Positions 1 through 13,000 of a stretch of 64,000 bases of DNA are shown here, one piece after another. Numbering within the stretch: position 1 is the stretch's first letter; each line of letters begins with the position of its first letter. This DNA comes from Chiridota heheva. Its lineage: Eukaryota > Echinodermata > Holothuroidea > Apodida > Chiridotidae. The stretch is from the NCBI GenBank assembly GCA_020152595.1, contig JAIGNY010002230.1, positions 171,001 through 235,000 on the forward strand, read 5' to 3'. The position numbers and the translations under genes were made by a program. The notes under the pieces are model-generated. The model was not told where the DNA came from, searched no databases, and worked only from the letters and a program-made list of their open reading frames with translations.

Positions 1-60
1 AGTTTTGTTAATTATTGAAATAGGGTATAACATGCCCTTTACAAGAACATGAGAGCATTT

Positions 61-529
61 TGAGAGGACTATCAAAGAAACAATTTGGCACAAAAATCAT
101 GTGGATATCTTTTTCCATTTAGGAGTTTGTTGAAAAGTGACCTCACAGTGCACAGTGTGATGTCATAAAGGCAAAATCAAGACAATTTTGGTTTATTTCT
201 TTGAAAATTAATTGACTCATCCTAAATTACTAGAAGCATTTTGTGTTTATTAAATGAGATGGGGTAAAACATACACTTTATAAGAACATGCTTTGCCCAT
301 CTGCTCATAAACCTTACACTCTAAGTAAAAGAAAACGTTTTTTTAAATTTCATTTCTTTTTATAATTTTTTAAAGAAAAATATCCCAAAATTTGCCTTCA
401 TGATATCACATTGTTACAAGGTCACTTTTTAACACACTGGTAAACTCTTTGAAATGTGATAGCTCCTAAATGGAATAAAATATTAACATAATTTTTACAT
501 CAATTTGTTTCTTTAATAGTCCTCTATCA
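61..529. mobile_element. Inverted-repeat element, family A, copy 1
   Basis: The left end reads GAGAGGACTATCAAAGAAAC and the right end is its approximate inverse, GTTTCTTTAATAGTCCTCTA. The arms continue inwards for well over 100 bases, including the paired GTGACCTCACAGTG and AAGGTCACTTTTTAAC segments. A second complete copy lies at 40583-41040 and partial copies near 31600-31772 and 47085-47340. No coding capacity is visible, so this is a non-autonomous MITE or foldback element. It lies in the DHX34 intron upstream of the first exon seen here. Confidence 0.65.
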
Positions 530-539
530 CCTCATCTAC

Positions 540-795
540 CTCACCTAGTCTCTTCAGGCCTCCTGGCCCATAAGGCTGCAGTGCACTCTCTCCACTGGAC
601 TCAGTTATTTGCAACTTGTCTGGCTTCTGTCCACGAGGTCCATCTCATCACTTTTCTCTCCTTCTCGACTGTCCTTCTTTAGGTCCGACCGACTTTCCTT
701 CTTCCCTCTGCTTTCCACGTCATAGCTGTTACACAGTGCTTAATAGTGCTCATGCACATCACATGACCAATCCACCTCCACCTTTTTGCTTTAGT
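540..795 (-). mobile_element. Decayed LINE 3' fragment, antisense
   Basis: Read on the minus strand, the segment gives RWIGHVMCM, then AMTWKAEGRRKVGRT and RRTVEKE. This is the order of motifs at the extreme C-terminus of many RTE/Ingi/Daphne-type non-LTR reverse transcriptases (W-GHVLRM, then GKRKRGRP, then W-RTVEKE). Stop codons interrupt the frame, so it is a dead fragment. It is related in type to the fragment at 2840-3185. Confidence 0.55.
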
Positions 796-929
796 GCTGA
801 GTCCTCTATTATATATGTAAAATTGAAAAGATTACTATAATTATATTATGATTGTCACTTCTTGGTGCAACTTATTGTGATATTCCAATACGAAGAATAA
901 CATACGCAAGTCTGCTTCTCTGTCACTAG

Positions 930-1077
930 GTCGCACCGGTCCTGGGGTGTGCTATAGACTGTACGACGAGTCTGATTACGATGCCTTTCAGGAATACTCC
1001 ACCCCTGAGATTCAGCGAGTTCCTTTGGATTCACTTATCTTGCAGATGCTCTCGATGGGCCTCAAAGATCCCAGAAA
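930..1077 (+). CDS. DHX34: DHX34 exon a (end of motif VI, start of winged helix)
   Basis: Acceptor TGTCACTAG precedes the exon and donor GTAAGC follows. It starts with the last two bases of a glycine codon and encodes [19 protein letters not shown] through [12 protein letters not shown]. The RTGPG run is the end of helicase motif VI, so every ATPase motif except this end is outside the window. The exon ends with two bases of a codon completed by the exon at 5045 to give asparagine. Confidence 0.93.
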
Positions 1078-4000
1078 GTAAGCCTTGTTGCTCAATTCTT
1101 CAGAATTTTAGAAATAAGGGTAGTTGTGGGATGAGAATTTAAAGAAAGAACATATAACTAACCCACTCTTAAACTCATCGGAATTGCTTTAGTCCTTGCT
1201 AGCTGTTCTTTATATCAAACCCCAAGATAAGGAGAGTAGTCAGCAGGCCTGTAGCCAGAGGGGTTTGTCCGAGCGAATGAACCCCCTTTTATTGAGAAAA
1301 TACCTTTTTGAAATTGAGAATATAGTCATCCAAATCCATTAAAAATTAACCATTTTGCATCACTTTGAATTTTTAGGTCTTGTTTTAACAAATTATATTT
1401 CAATTTTGTGACATAACATAAAATAGCAAGATGACGGGCTAAGAAGGGTTAGTCACCCCATATAAAGCCCAAACAAGACCACCACCACCACAAAAATAAA
1501 ATGAAATGGCCCAGAGTTAGTAAAGAACTTATCAACGTTGACTTTGAAATTGTGAACAGTATTGGAGCTAACAACTCAGGCAAACCATTCCACTAATTAG
1601 GAGAAAGCTATTAATTTTCTTATGTTAACTGATTGTTTTTCAATCCTTCACCAATGATATATTCACCAACGTTATTTGGATGTGAGCTGTTGGATATGAC
1701 GAAGAGGTTTTGTATCTCCATCATACCCTCGATCACATTTTAGTAGGAGAAAATAATCTGACTGTCTGATTTTTAATGGTTGCAACTTAAGACAGAAGGT
1801 TAAAAAATTACATTAAAGATTTTGAGGTGTCCTCTCTTTTATTAAACACAAGTTTTTGCATACATGAATTTTTTGTTGTTGCACACCTTCCCCACCCCTT
1901 CTCTCTCTACATTCTTTTTCTACCCATACACCTCCTCTCTCAATCCCAGCTTTCTGGCTTTTAGTTCTGGTGTTTCTCTCAATCTCCCCCTTTACTATCC
2001 TTCCTACCTCTGGAATGATCTAACCTCTCGGACACAATTTGACCCTTGCTGTTGTGGTGCCGTTAAACTCTCATCAAAAAAACAAACAAAATGAAAAGAA
2101 AACTTCAAAACTTTAATGATTGAAACATAATTTGGAGACTGAAGATGCTTTTGGCATAATATAAAGACTGTTCTGTTCTGTACAAGGTCTCATCTCATCT
2201 CAGCACAAACAAAATGTGTTCTGTACAAGGTCTCATCTCATCTCAGCACAAACAAAATGTGTTTTGTACAAGATCTCATCTCATCTCAGCACAAACAAAA
2301 TGTGTTCTGTACAAGGTCTCATCTCATCTTAGCACAAACAAAATGTGTTCTGTACAAGGTCTCATTTTATCTCAGCACAAACAAAATGTGTTCTGTACAA
2401 GGTCTCATCTCATCTCAGCACAAACAAAATGTGTTCTGTACAAGGTCTCATCTCATCTCAGCACAAACAAAATGTGTTCTGTACAAGGTCTCATCTCATC
2501 TCAGCACAAACAGAATGTGTTCTGTACAAGGTCTCATCTCATCTTAGCACAAACAAAATGCCAACTAAATTTTTGTGTAAAGTAGCAAAAGTCGTTGCAA
2601 AATATGTCCACAAATCTTCAAATAAACATCCATAACTGTTTACATGGTTTCTTTCCATTTTAGTCCATGTAGCGGAATATCTGCTGAGCCTTAACATAAT
2701 ATTGATATATTGATATGACCCTTGAACTCAATATCGGCCATATCGATATGGGTCAATATCAATATATTGATATATCGCTCAAGCTTATCTGACGACGTGT
2801 TTTGCTTTGATACAAGATCTTCACCCTAGCCCCTCTCTTTTCTTCACTACCATTCTTCTCCTTTTCATTCTTGGGCGTTCACTTCCTTCTCCGTTCTAGC
2901 TTCCATGTCAATGCTGTCATGCAGTGGCTGTCCTCTTTCATCCTCAGTACATGCCCAATCCACCTTCTCATTTAGACTTCATTGCAGATTCTCCTTTGTT
3001 TAGCAATAAGTATTTCATCACTTAATACAACATATGGCCATCTCATCTTAAATATTCTCTTCATGCATTTAAACACGAAGGTATCCAATTTCTTATTGTC
3101 AGTCTCGTTGGTCTTCCACATCTCACAACCGTATAAGAGAACTGACTTAACAATAGTGTTGAAAAATGTGATCTTGGTTTGAATTGAATATATATTTGAG
3201 CTCCATACTTTCTTTCATTTCATGAAGGATGTTCTTCAACGTGGAGGTAAGGTTGACTTGGGTGAAAAACGGGCCACAGACATGCTACTAATTTTTGCTT
3301 TTGCCCATGTAAGTGAGCTAGTTGGCCCAACATCACTGGCTGTTATGCTAGGCACATGGACACCCCTTGAACCCCCTATGTTTCGAGTCAATGGAAATAG
3401 ATCTAAAATGCATCTTTATAGTTTCCTATAAATGGGATGTATTAGAATCAGAATGATGATTATCTATGTTGGAAACGTATTTCTGATGAGATTAAAGGAA
3501 TAGTTCAGAGGTCAAGATACTTTATCTTACATGAAAGAGGACCTTAAGAGAAACAAAATGGTGAAGAAACTTTCATGTCTTATTCAGCTTAGGAGATTTT
3601 CAAGTTTAAAGCTCTGTCTTATCTGTGTTTAGTCTACTAATCTAGAACAATGACGATGAAAAAATGCAAAATACTCTCTCTGTTTGCGTCGGTCCCTCAT
3701 ACCCCTAGTATCAAAAGAAGCTATCGTTATCTTACCTATGCAAGAGAGTTATAAAACATATCAACAAAATACTGAATAATGCAGATATGTAAATATATGC
3801 AAAGTAGAGATTGTATGTACTTACTAAGGAATTGATTGGAAAATACCATGGCATTACAAATATACATGATTTTTGTTACAAAAACACATAGATGTAAACC
3901 GTTGAAAGGCTGGTATGCAGAAGGCAGAGAAAAATGTCCAATTAACTGATCCAGTTTGGTGATACCTTTTGGGAACAACTGACAGCTAACGAGGTCAAAA

Positions 4001-7000
4001 AGACCTGAAAATGAGATTTGTTCTGTTCCTTCGCTCGCATACAGAAGAGAAATAAGGAATGTAGAAATATCTCCATTAAAACAAAAAATCTAAAATAAAT
4101 TCATATATGCATGCTTCCAGACTTCCAGCTGGGTAGAAAAGATGAAAACAGATAAAAAAAAAAGCGTACGGTATGCCTGAGGTGTCACACCACTTCTTCC
4201 CAGAGAATCTAAGCGTGGTTCCCTGGTCATACAGATCTGTAACTTTCCCGGCCCATTTCTTTTTTAAGCCATGTCTTTTTGGGAAGATCATCTGCGATGA
4301 AAATTTTTTTGCCATCTAAACAACCCCTTGGTTTTGTAAGATATACACTGGACCGATATAGATGTGTGTGTGTGTGGGTTTTGTCTCCCTAACCTCTGAA
4401 TGGCTGATAAAGATAAGGTATACGCTGAATTGATCTAAAGAACTTCTACTTTGGGAAATACTATGAGTCAGCCGCCAATGACTATTACAAACTAGAAGGA
4501 TCGTCCAGAAAAAACAACTTCTGAATTGTCGGAATTCCTGTGACGGAAAAAGAGGTTTGTGAAGACATCGTTAAAATGAGAATTGTCCCCCTTCTTATGA
4601 GCACCCAGGATTTGACCATTGAGCTTTGTTATCAGGATGGAAGAGATTATGGAGACAAACTCCCCACATATTGGTCTTGTGTTTATCTTACAAACCAAGG
4701 TCGCCATAATGAAATTCAGTAGATTTTAGCTTATTTTGACACATTTTTTCAGTGAAAAGTTGAAAATTTGGCAGACGGTTATAGACCTCTTTTAGAAAGA
4801 AAGCAACACGGGCATTGACAGGTATCAGATTGTTTGGTCAAATTTAACCACAGAATCTAAGTGCTATTGTTAATAGGACCTAAATGTGCACATTGGACTA
4901 TTTTTTTGCTCAGCTTAAATCTCAAAATAAGATAAAGTCATCATCGTCAGCAACAAATTCGTGCCGCTTTTAGCAAGGTCTTACCAAAGTATATTTAGAA
5001 CAACAACCACAAGAGTAACTCTATCCCTTTGCTGTCTTATACAGTTTCCCGTTTATTGAGCCCCCGCCGGTCGCGAGCATGGAGACATCCATCACATTCT
5101 TGAAGGAGCTAGGGGCGATTGATTCAGAGGAAGCGCTGACCTCTGTCGGGTCAATGCTTGCTCAACTTCCTGTTGATGTTGTGATTGGAAAGATGCTGAT
5201 CATGGGGACTGTGTTTCAGGTATTTAATTAAAGTTTAATGTTCAGGCGGAGTATTTATATGTGTATTTAATGCATGGGGCAAAGGACTTTGGCCCAAGTA
5301 GAATGACCCGACTTTATGAGGGTCATTCATGAGTGTAAAGTCCTTTTGAACCATGCATTAAATATGCATGTAAACACGATGACAAAATATATTTTTTAAA
5401 TGAAATGACTGTGTTAGATTGTTTGATAAAATGCATAAAAAACAACAAAAGAGAATGAAAACGAGAAAAGTCTACATATATTTTTTCGCTTTGTTAAGAA
5501 TTTCACCTGTTGTGAAAATGGACTAAACCAAATACTGAAGGTCATGCATTACTGGGATTTAATGCAAGGGTCATGACAATGCAAATACTTCATAGAAATG
5601 TTATAACGTTTTCTAATAGGTGATTAGTTGCAGTCAGGGTTTTACAATAAAACATCAAAGTTGAATACAGTGTATTATTAATTGAAATTGTTAATGAAGT
5701 TAGCCATATTTTGTGTCACTTGGAACTTGCTAACTTCAACACTTTATTTCAGTGCTTGCCCTTTCCTGAGTTACATAAGCTTTGGTACCAATTGAAAGTG
5801 GTATAAGCAGGGATTTCCATGTTTCAAATCACCCATCATTTTCAGCAAAAAAATAATAATCAAAACTCAACCTGGTTCTGTAAGAGAAATGTCAGATTGT
5901 GATGCCATTTCTTCTTTGAATTCAGTCATTTTTATGTATATGTGATAGAAATTCTAATTTTTGTTAATTAAGTAAGACTGTGGAATTTGTATATTCATTT
6001 GAATTTATCTTTCAGATGATTGACCCTGTTCTTAGCATCGCTGCTTGTTTGAGTGTTCAGTCACCATACACAAACAAAGCATACAGGAACACTGACGCTG
6101 TGGTAAATAGTTTATTTGTTATATCATGTGGATAATTACTTTATATCTCCATGGACATGTAGCTACAGCTATAGAGCTTCATGGGAATAACAATTGATAT
6201 AAAGCATGAAAATTAAAATATTCAGGATGACGTCACAATAACATGTGTGAATCTAAACAACCAGTTTGTCTGTGAAAACAAAGCAGTTTACCATTACAGC
6301 CAGTGTGAAATCGGTCACCTTTAATGGCCTTAATCTCTAAGTTCGCTTAAATATATATATATATTTTTTTTGCAGGAATTTTTTTTGCAAATTTGGAGGA
6401 AATGTTGCAGAAAAAATCATTTCGAAGTTTGAAATATATGTATTGTGCGTACGTAGACTAAAGCGCGGTGTTCACTTGTGCACAAATCGTAGCATGTTTT
6501 CACCGACAAAAGTCCTGGATGTTTAACCCTTACTCTACCATGCAGCGATATCGCCATTTTAGGTGCCCCTTCTTTGACACTGCCTCCCAGGCACATTTTT
6601 AAAAAGGTGCTGGTAGAGTAAGGGTTAATCAATCCGCGACAAGTGTGCCAACTCAAAAATATATGCAGCATGGTCCCGGTGGGCAGCTTACCAGGTCACT
6701 GAAGCGAAATGAGCTTGACTTTGCTGCCTGGAAGACAGAGGACCCTTCAATAATTAGCCTGTGCTTAACCCTTACTCTACCACGTGGTGATATTATCACC
6801 ATTTTGGGTGATAAAATTGCTCAAAATGTCTTTGGCCTCGCCTCCCAGGCGCATTTTCAAAAAAGTGCAGGTTGAGTAAGGGTTAAAATGCCCGGATGAT
6901 TGAATACTGGAATAACACAAAGTTTTATCAAACTTGGTTAAAAAATTGACCATTTTACCACATTTTAAAACATAGACACCTACTTAGAATAAATTGCACA

Positions 7001-10000
7001 ATATTTGGTGACCTCAGAATGGTACAACTAGAAAATTGAGGAAATTGTCAAGGACTTTCAATCTGTGAAAGAAGACAAATTGAGGAGACTTTGGTTTTTG
7101 CATGAACTTGTTTTGTTAGCTTTTAATTTACATGGACAGGTAGCAGCAACATGAGCTTAAACGGTCTAAAATATCCGCAAAACATGAAAACGTAGAAAGT
7201 CCTGTCAAATTATAAAACTTAGATATCTAAATTGTGCAATATTTTCAGAAATGGGACAACTAGAAAATTGTTCATGTTAACTTAATTGATTTTTGGTCCC
7301 TCACCCAAATATTTTAAATGGGAGAAGTGAACAGGAAATTGGAGATTATTATGACCTTGGCCCAAATATAGCAGTAGAATGCAATGTGAGAAGCTTTGAT
7401 ATTTGAAATTTGGGAAAGAAATTACATTACAGAATTTTAGCTGTATTCCTTTTCATACATTATCACTTTTACACATGCTGAAATATTTTTTTTAAACTTT
7501 AAACTTAAAAACTTCTATTATCACCATTGAAAAAAAGTTATATTATCACCATTGAAAAAAAGTTATATTATCACCATTTAAAAAATGTTATATTATCACC
7601 ATTTAAAGATTGTTCTGCTCAAATTTGAATGCTCTTTCACCCACCTTACTCACTCCCACCTCCTTATTGGCCCCTCACCCCTCTGCAACAATTGCCATTG
7701 CACCCTCACAGTCCACCACGTCCTCCTTGCTTGCCCCCTTTACAACCTTTCCAGAGCTTCCCTCGCTCCCCACAACTCAATAGCCGAGCTCTTCTAGAAA
7801 AATCCTTCGGATGAAATGATCTCCTTCCTTCATCATGCTTCCCTCCACAACCATATTTAGTCCTCCTCTCCCAACCCCCTCTCTCTACCTTTTCTCTTCA
7901 CCATTGCACTTACTCTCTCTCGATCTCAGCTTTCTGGCTTTTAGTTCACATGTTTCTCTCAATCTCCCCCTGTTCTTTTCTTCCTACCTTTGGAATGATC
8001 TAACCTCTCAGGCACAATTTAACCTTTGCTGTCATGGTTGCCGTTAAGTCCTCATCGAACAAACAGATAAAAAATGTTTCATCTGAGTAAAAAATCTCTA
8101 CCTGTCCATATACCTTTAATATCAAGATGGTGTCAAAATAAGCTTAAAGAGGAAATCTCATCTGAAGAAATTTGCTTAATATGCCCTTGTAATTGTGCTT
8201 ACATACTAGTGACATCACGTCTGCAGCAGTTATTGAATGGTTTCTCAGTATATGTATAAACATTTAGACCAATTAAATGTGTTCAATTGTGTTGTATATT
8301 TACGAACATGTTAACACAATAACTGGAATGTAACATTTTAGAGTAGGAACATTCATTGTGTACATCAGGAATAAGGGTGTTTCAGCTGACGTCACGAGGT
8401 CACATGACTTTGTTTACATCACCATTTTGTGGGGGAAAAACCAATGTCGTCTGCTGTACACTTAATTAGACTTACTGTACGTTACTTTTGCATGTTGTTG
8501 TATAAGATTATTTTTGTAAGATGATTATGTGGGAATCTTGCTGTGCCATTGATTGCACTAATAGATGTGTGCGGGGGAATAAAAAGGCATTTACTCAATT
8601 TCCATCTAATCTTGATCGATGTTCAAAGTAGGTTTCTGTGAAGTAGGTACGACGGGACGGCTTCAACCTACGGTTTACACTAGAATTTGCAACGAGCACT
8701 TTATATCAGGTATGTAGGCTTTGTCTGAGTATAACGAACAATCAGCTGGTGTTATTATTATAAGTTATTCTTCAAATACCCAGTGAAAATATAAAACGGA
8801 AGTGAACAAAAAATTGCAAGTAGTCAAATTCGCTGAACTGGTACTGGTAGGTTAGCATGTAGTATGTTTGTTGTACGTGTGATATGACTGAGCTGTGTGA
8901 AATGCAATGACGCCACTGTCCTGCAAAATGGAGTCCAGTTGAGTTAGAGTCACATGATCAAATTCCTCTATAGGAGTAAATTTGTTGACAATACTCGCTC
9001 TATACATCTATCATTTTAATATTTTGAAGAAGTTTTGACTGTTTTCTGACATTTGTTCTCTTGTATTTCATTTCAGGGTGCAAGAAAACCATTAGAGTCA
9101 GACCACGGAGATCCATTTACATTACTCAATGCATTTGGCAAATGGATTCAAGTGAGTAGTTTACATCAACCACAAAAATAACTTTTTTTCCTTTAGTTGC
9201 TTATAGTATAACCAAAGTGTCTTGGGATTTTATATCAGTAAAAATGTGGGAAACATTTGTTAGAATGACAAGAAAATATGAACTGAGTGGTATATTGATA
9301 TACTCTATTCAACATCCCCTTGGATGGGAGGCCAGTCGATTGCAGGTTAACCTTCCAGCACTGTTGGTATACATTTTATAGCAGAGTGGACTGGAGGAAG
9401 TAGTTTTTTGCTCAAGGACACAATGCAACGCTGGTGGCGGGAATCAAACCCGGTACTTTTCGCAAACAAACATGACTCCTGAACAATTGAGCCACTGCAC
9501 CTCTTGCTTTTTATTCTCTTCATTAATAATTTAAAGGCATGCAGCTGATCGAGTCAAGACTAATTTTTAAGTCATATTCTTACTTTGCTCATTAATTGCT
9601 CAATTTGGAAATTTAAATTGTCAGAACTACATGAGGATCTTGATCTCGTCTTAAACTATTTCATGCATTTCATTAATTTGATTATACGTTGACCAGCCAT
9701 ACATCATAAACTCATAACTTTTTTAATGGATACCAATGCAGTGATATTTAGAAGAATTCAAACTGAAATCTAAAAGTGTTATTTGGGTCAAGCCATGCCA
9801 TCCCTCCCTCCCTCCCTCTATCCCACCTCTCTTTCCTCTCTGTCCTAACTCAAGCACCTTAGTTTTTAACAGCGTCTCGGTCTAAGGGAGGGGGGGGGGA
9901 CCTACTACAAGTGGTAGGGGTGTGCAGCCCACCAACCGAAAAACATACCCGCAGTATGACAGATTTAATGGTAGCTGCAGTATAAAATTATAGAATTTTG

Positions 10001-13000
10001 ATACCTGCAGTATAAAAGAAGTCAATTTTCGTATTTAATAAAAAATATTGTAAAAATGGACCAGCAGTACAAAATTAACACAGTGAAACCTCATTTTTTG
10101 GGACCTGCACTATGAAAATGATGAAAAAAGACAATTGTTTCTACTAAAAAAAAATGTTAGCAATTTTTTTTTAAACTAAAAAAAGACACCTACACTATGA
10201 AAATGGTGCAAAAAAGGCACCTGCTTCGGTGGCACATATATACCTCACATTTGGTGTGCTTCCCCCTCCTACCCCTTGCCTTCCTTCTCGGGCCTCTTGG
10301 CACATATGACTCTGACTGTCTCGGTGCCATTAAACATCAACAAACCATACCATCTGTTTTGGTGAGGACTTTATGAGTTTAATAAAAAAAAATTGGAAGG
10401 AAGTTCAGAATTTTTGACGGTTGTTGAAAAAAATTCTTGTTTTTCTTTTGCAGATAAAAGCAGATAAACATTCTTCATCAAGAAAATGGTGTAAAAGGTT
10501 GTGTTTTGAGGAGCAGAGATTCTATGAGATGTCCAAACTGAAGCGGCAATTCAAGGATCTCTTAAAAGTGAGTTGAAGAATGTTTAAGGTCTGGACAGGT
10601 GGTGGCAACGTTAGCTGTAAAGCGCTTTAATAACTGAATACTTTAAAAAACCATGAAAATAGGATAGAGGTAGCATTTTTACTCAGTTGTAACTATGTAA
10701 ATTTATCATGGTATGACCTCCCAATTTTGCTGCATAAATCCATTGTATTTTAATACTTTGCCATAAGTTTTAAAATGGGCAGGAGGAACATATACCCTCC
10801 CCCCACTTCTTTCCGAATTGATATCTTTGGTATGGTGATGTTTTATATCGTGGTGTTATTTCATGATTTTTTTCCCCTTCCCCTCCCCCACTTTTAATAG
10901 CCAATGTTGATTTTATGACTTTGTCCCCCACTTTTGGTTGGCAAATCCTGCCCATTAAAACAAGCAATCAACATCAAGCAATTGAGATATGATTTATTAT
11001 CTATTTTTACAAGATTTTTTAGCTCAACCAACATAGGAGTGTTGAGTTGAGGTTATAAAATCAAAGACAAATTTCACTTTTTGGCCTTTAAAATGTTTAA
11101 ACTTTTTGCTTTAAAACATCTGGTCTTGAAATAATGGCTCATAGAAGATTTTATAGTCAATTCTAATCCTTGTATTTTGTTAGGTGTAATCATTGTAATT
11201 TTGTAGTTATAGCTAAAAAAGGTGCGAAATTGTCATACTTTGAGAGATTTTGGGAGATATTTCATAGCGTAATGTTTCACACATGCCTCCCTCAGGCATT
11301 TTCTTTCATGATCAAACTACCCATCATGCATGAATAGACATCAGATAATTAAGCAGTTTTTATGATGAAACTGCCCATCATGCATGAATAGACATCAGGA
11401 AATTAACCAGCTTTTTATGAACCATTGTTTATTTGAAACAGAGATACTATTTGGGAATACCTTAAATTCCTTATCTCAATAGATATTGTTTCCAGTATTA
11501 AATGATACTTATTCCTGTTCCAATTGAAAGTGCAATTTTGTATGAAACTTTATGGAAAATGAAATATATATATAGACGGGCAGATTGAGCCTAATTTGAC
11601 TTGAGCTTTACTGGTAGAAAATATGCTACAAAACATGAAAATAATAAACATTTTCATTAGAATTGGTGAAATATGGACCAATTTACATCATTTTTAATAT
11701 GTAGGCCTTGCGGTAATAAACAATGGAAATTTTATATAAATTCTGTGACATAACAACCATAACACCTATCAATCTCCTTATGTTAAGTTAAATCTTTCAA
11801 ATCTCCACCAACGTTATTTGCAGTCGAATACGACGAAGAAGTTTTGAACTTTATCTCTATCATACATCCTAGCTCAATCGAAGAACAGCAGGAGAAACTG
11901 GTCAGTTTGATGATTTTCAGTGACTGCAATTTAGGACAGAAATATGAAAACTTGCATTAAAAAGCTCTCAACTACAAACAATCAATATCTTCTTCATAAA
12001 AACATGGCACATTATTTCAAAGGACTGCGGGGACTTTACATCAATAACCTTCATCATGCCATATTTCTTTTTTATTGACAACAAATCACCACCACAGGCT
12101 GGACACACAAAAACTTGACTCAAAAAATAAAAGGGTTGAGCATCTGCATCAGTGATGCTCTGGTAAGATCTAAAATTTATAGATTTATTTCAGCCAAGTT
12201 TTTTGTTACCTTTTGTTGTTTTTTAGTTTACCCAAAGTTCATGCAATTCCCCATCATCAATTTTCTTCAACATTCAGATAAAGGTGTACAGTCGATCAAC
12301 ATTTATTTAAAGGTGTACGGTTGATCAAAATGTATTTATAGGTGTCCGGTCGATCATTTTTTTTTAAAGGGGTACGGTCGATCAACATTTATTTAAAGGC
12401 GTACGGTCGATCAACATTTATTTAAAGGCGCACGGTCGAGTCACACTTGAAGGCGCATGGTCGAGTCACACTCGAAGGTGCACGGTCGAAGTCACACTTG
12501 AAGGTGCAGGGTCAGTCACACTTGAAGGTACACGGTCGAGTCACACTTGAAGGTGCACGGTCAAGTCCACCTAAAGGCGCACGGTCAAGTCACACTTAAA
12601 GGCACACGGTCAAGTCACACTTAAAGGCGCACGGTCAAGTCACACTTAAAGGCGCACGGTCAAGTCACACCTAAAGGCGCACGGTCAAGTCACACCTAAA
12701 GCGCGCACGGTCAAGTCACACCTAAAGGCACACGGTCAAGTCACACCTAAAGGCGCACGGTCAAGTCACACTTAAAGGTGCACGGTCAAGTCACACTTAA
12801 AGGTGCACGGTCAAGTCACACTTGAAGGTGCAGGGTCAGTCACACTTGAAGGTGCACGGTCGAAGTCACACTTGAAGGTGCACGGTCAAGTCACACTTCA
12901 AGGGGCACGGTCAAGTCACACTTAAAGGCGCATGGTCAAGTCACTCTTGAAGGCACACGGTCAAGTTACACTTAAATGTACATGGTCAAGTCACACTTAA

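Noticed and set aside
2214..2635. Three forward open frames of 96-123 codons
   Set aside because: Artefacts of the 43-bp minisatellite, which has no stop in any forward frame.
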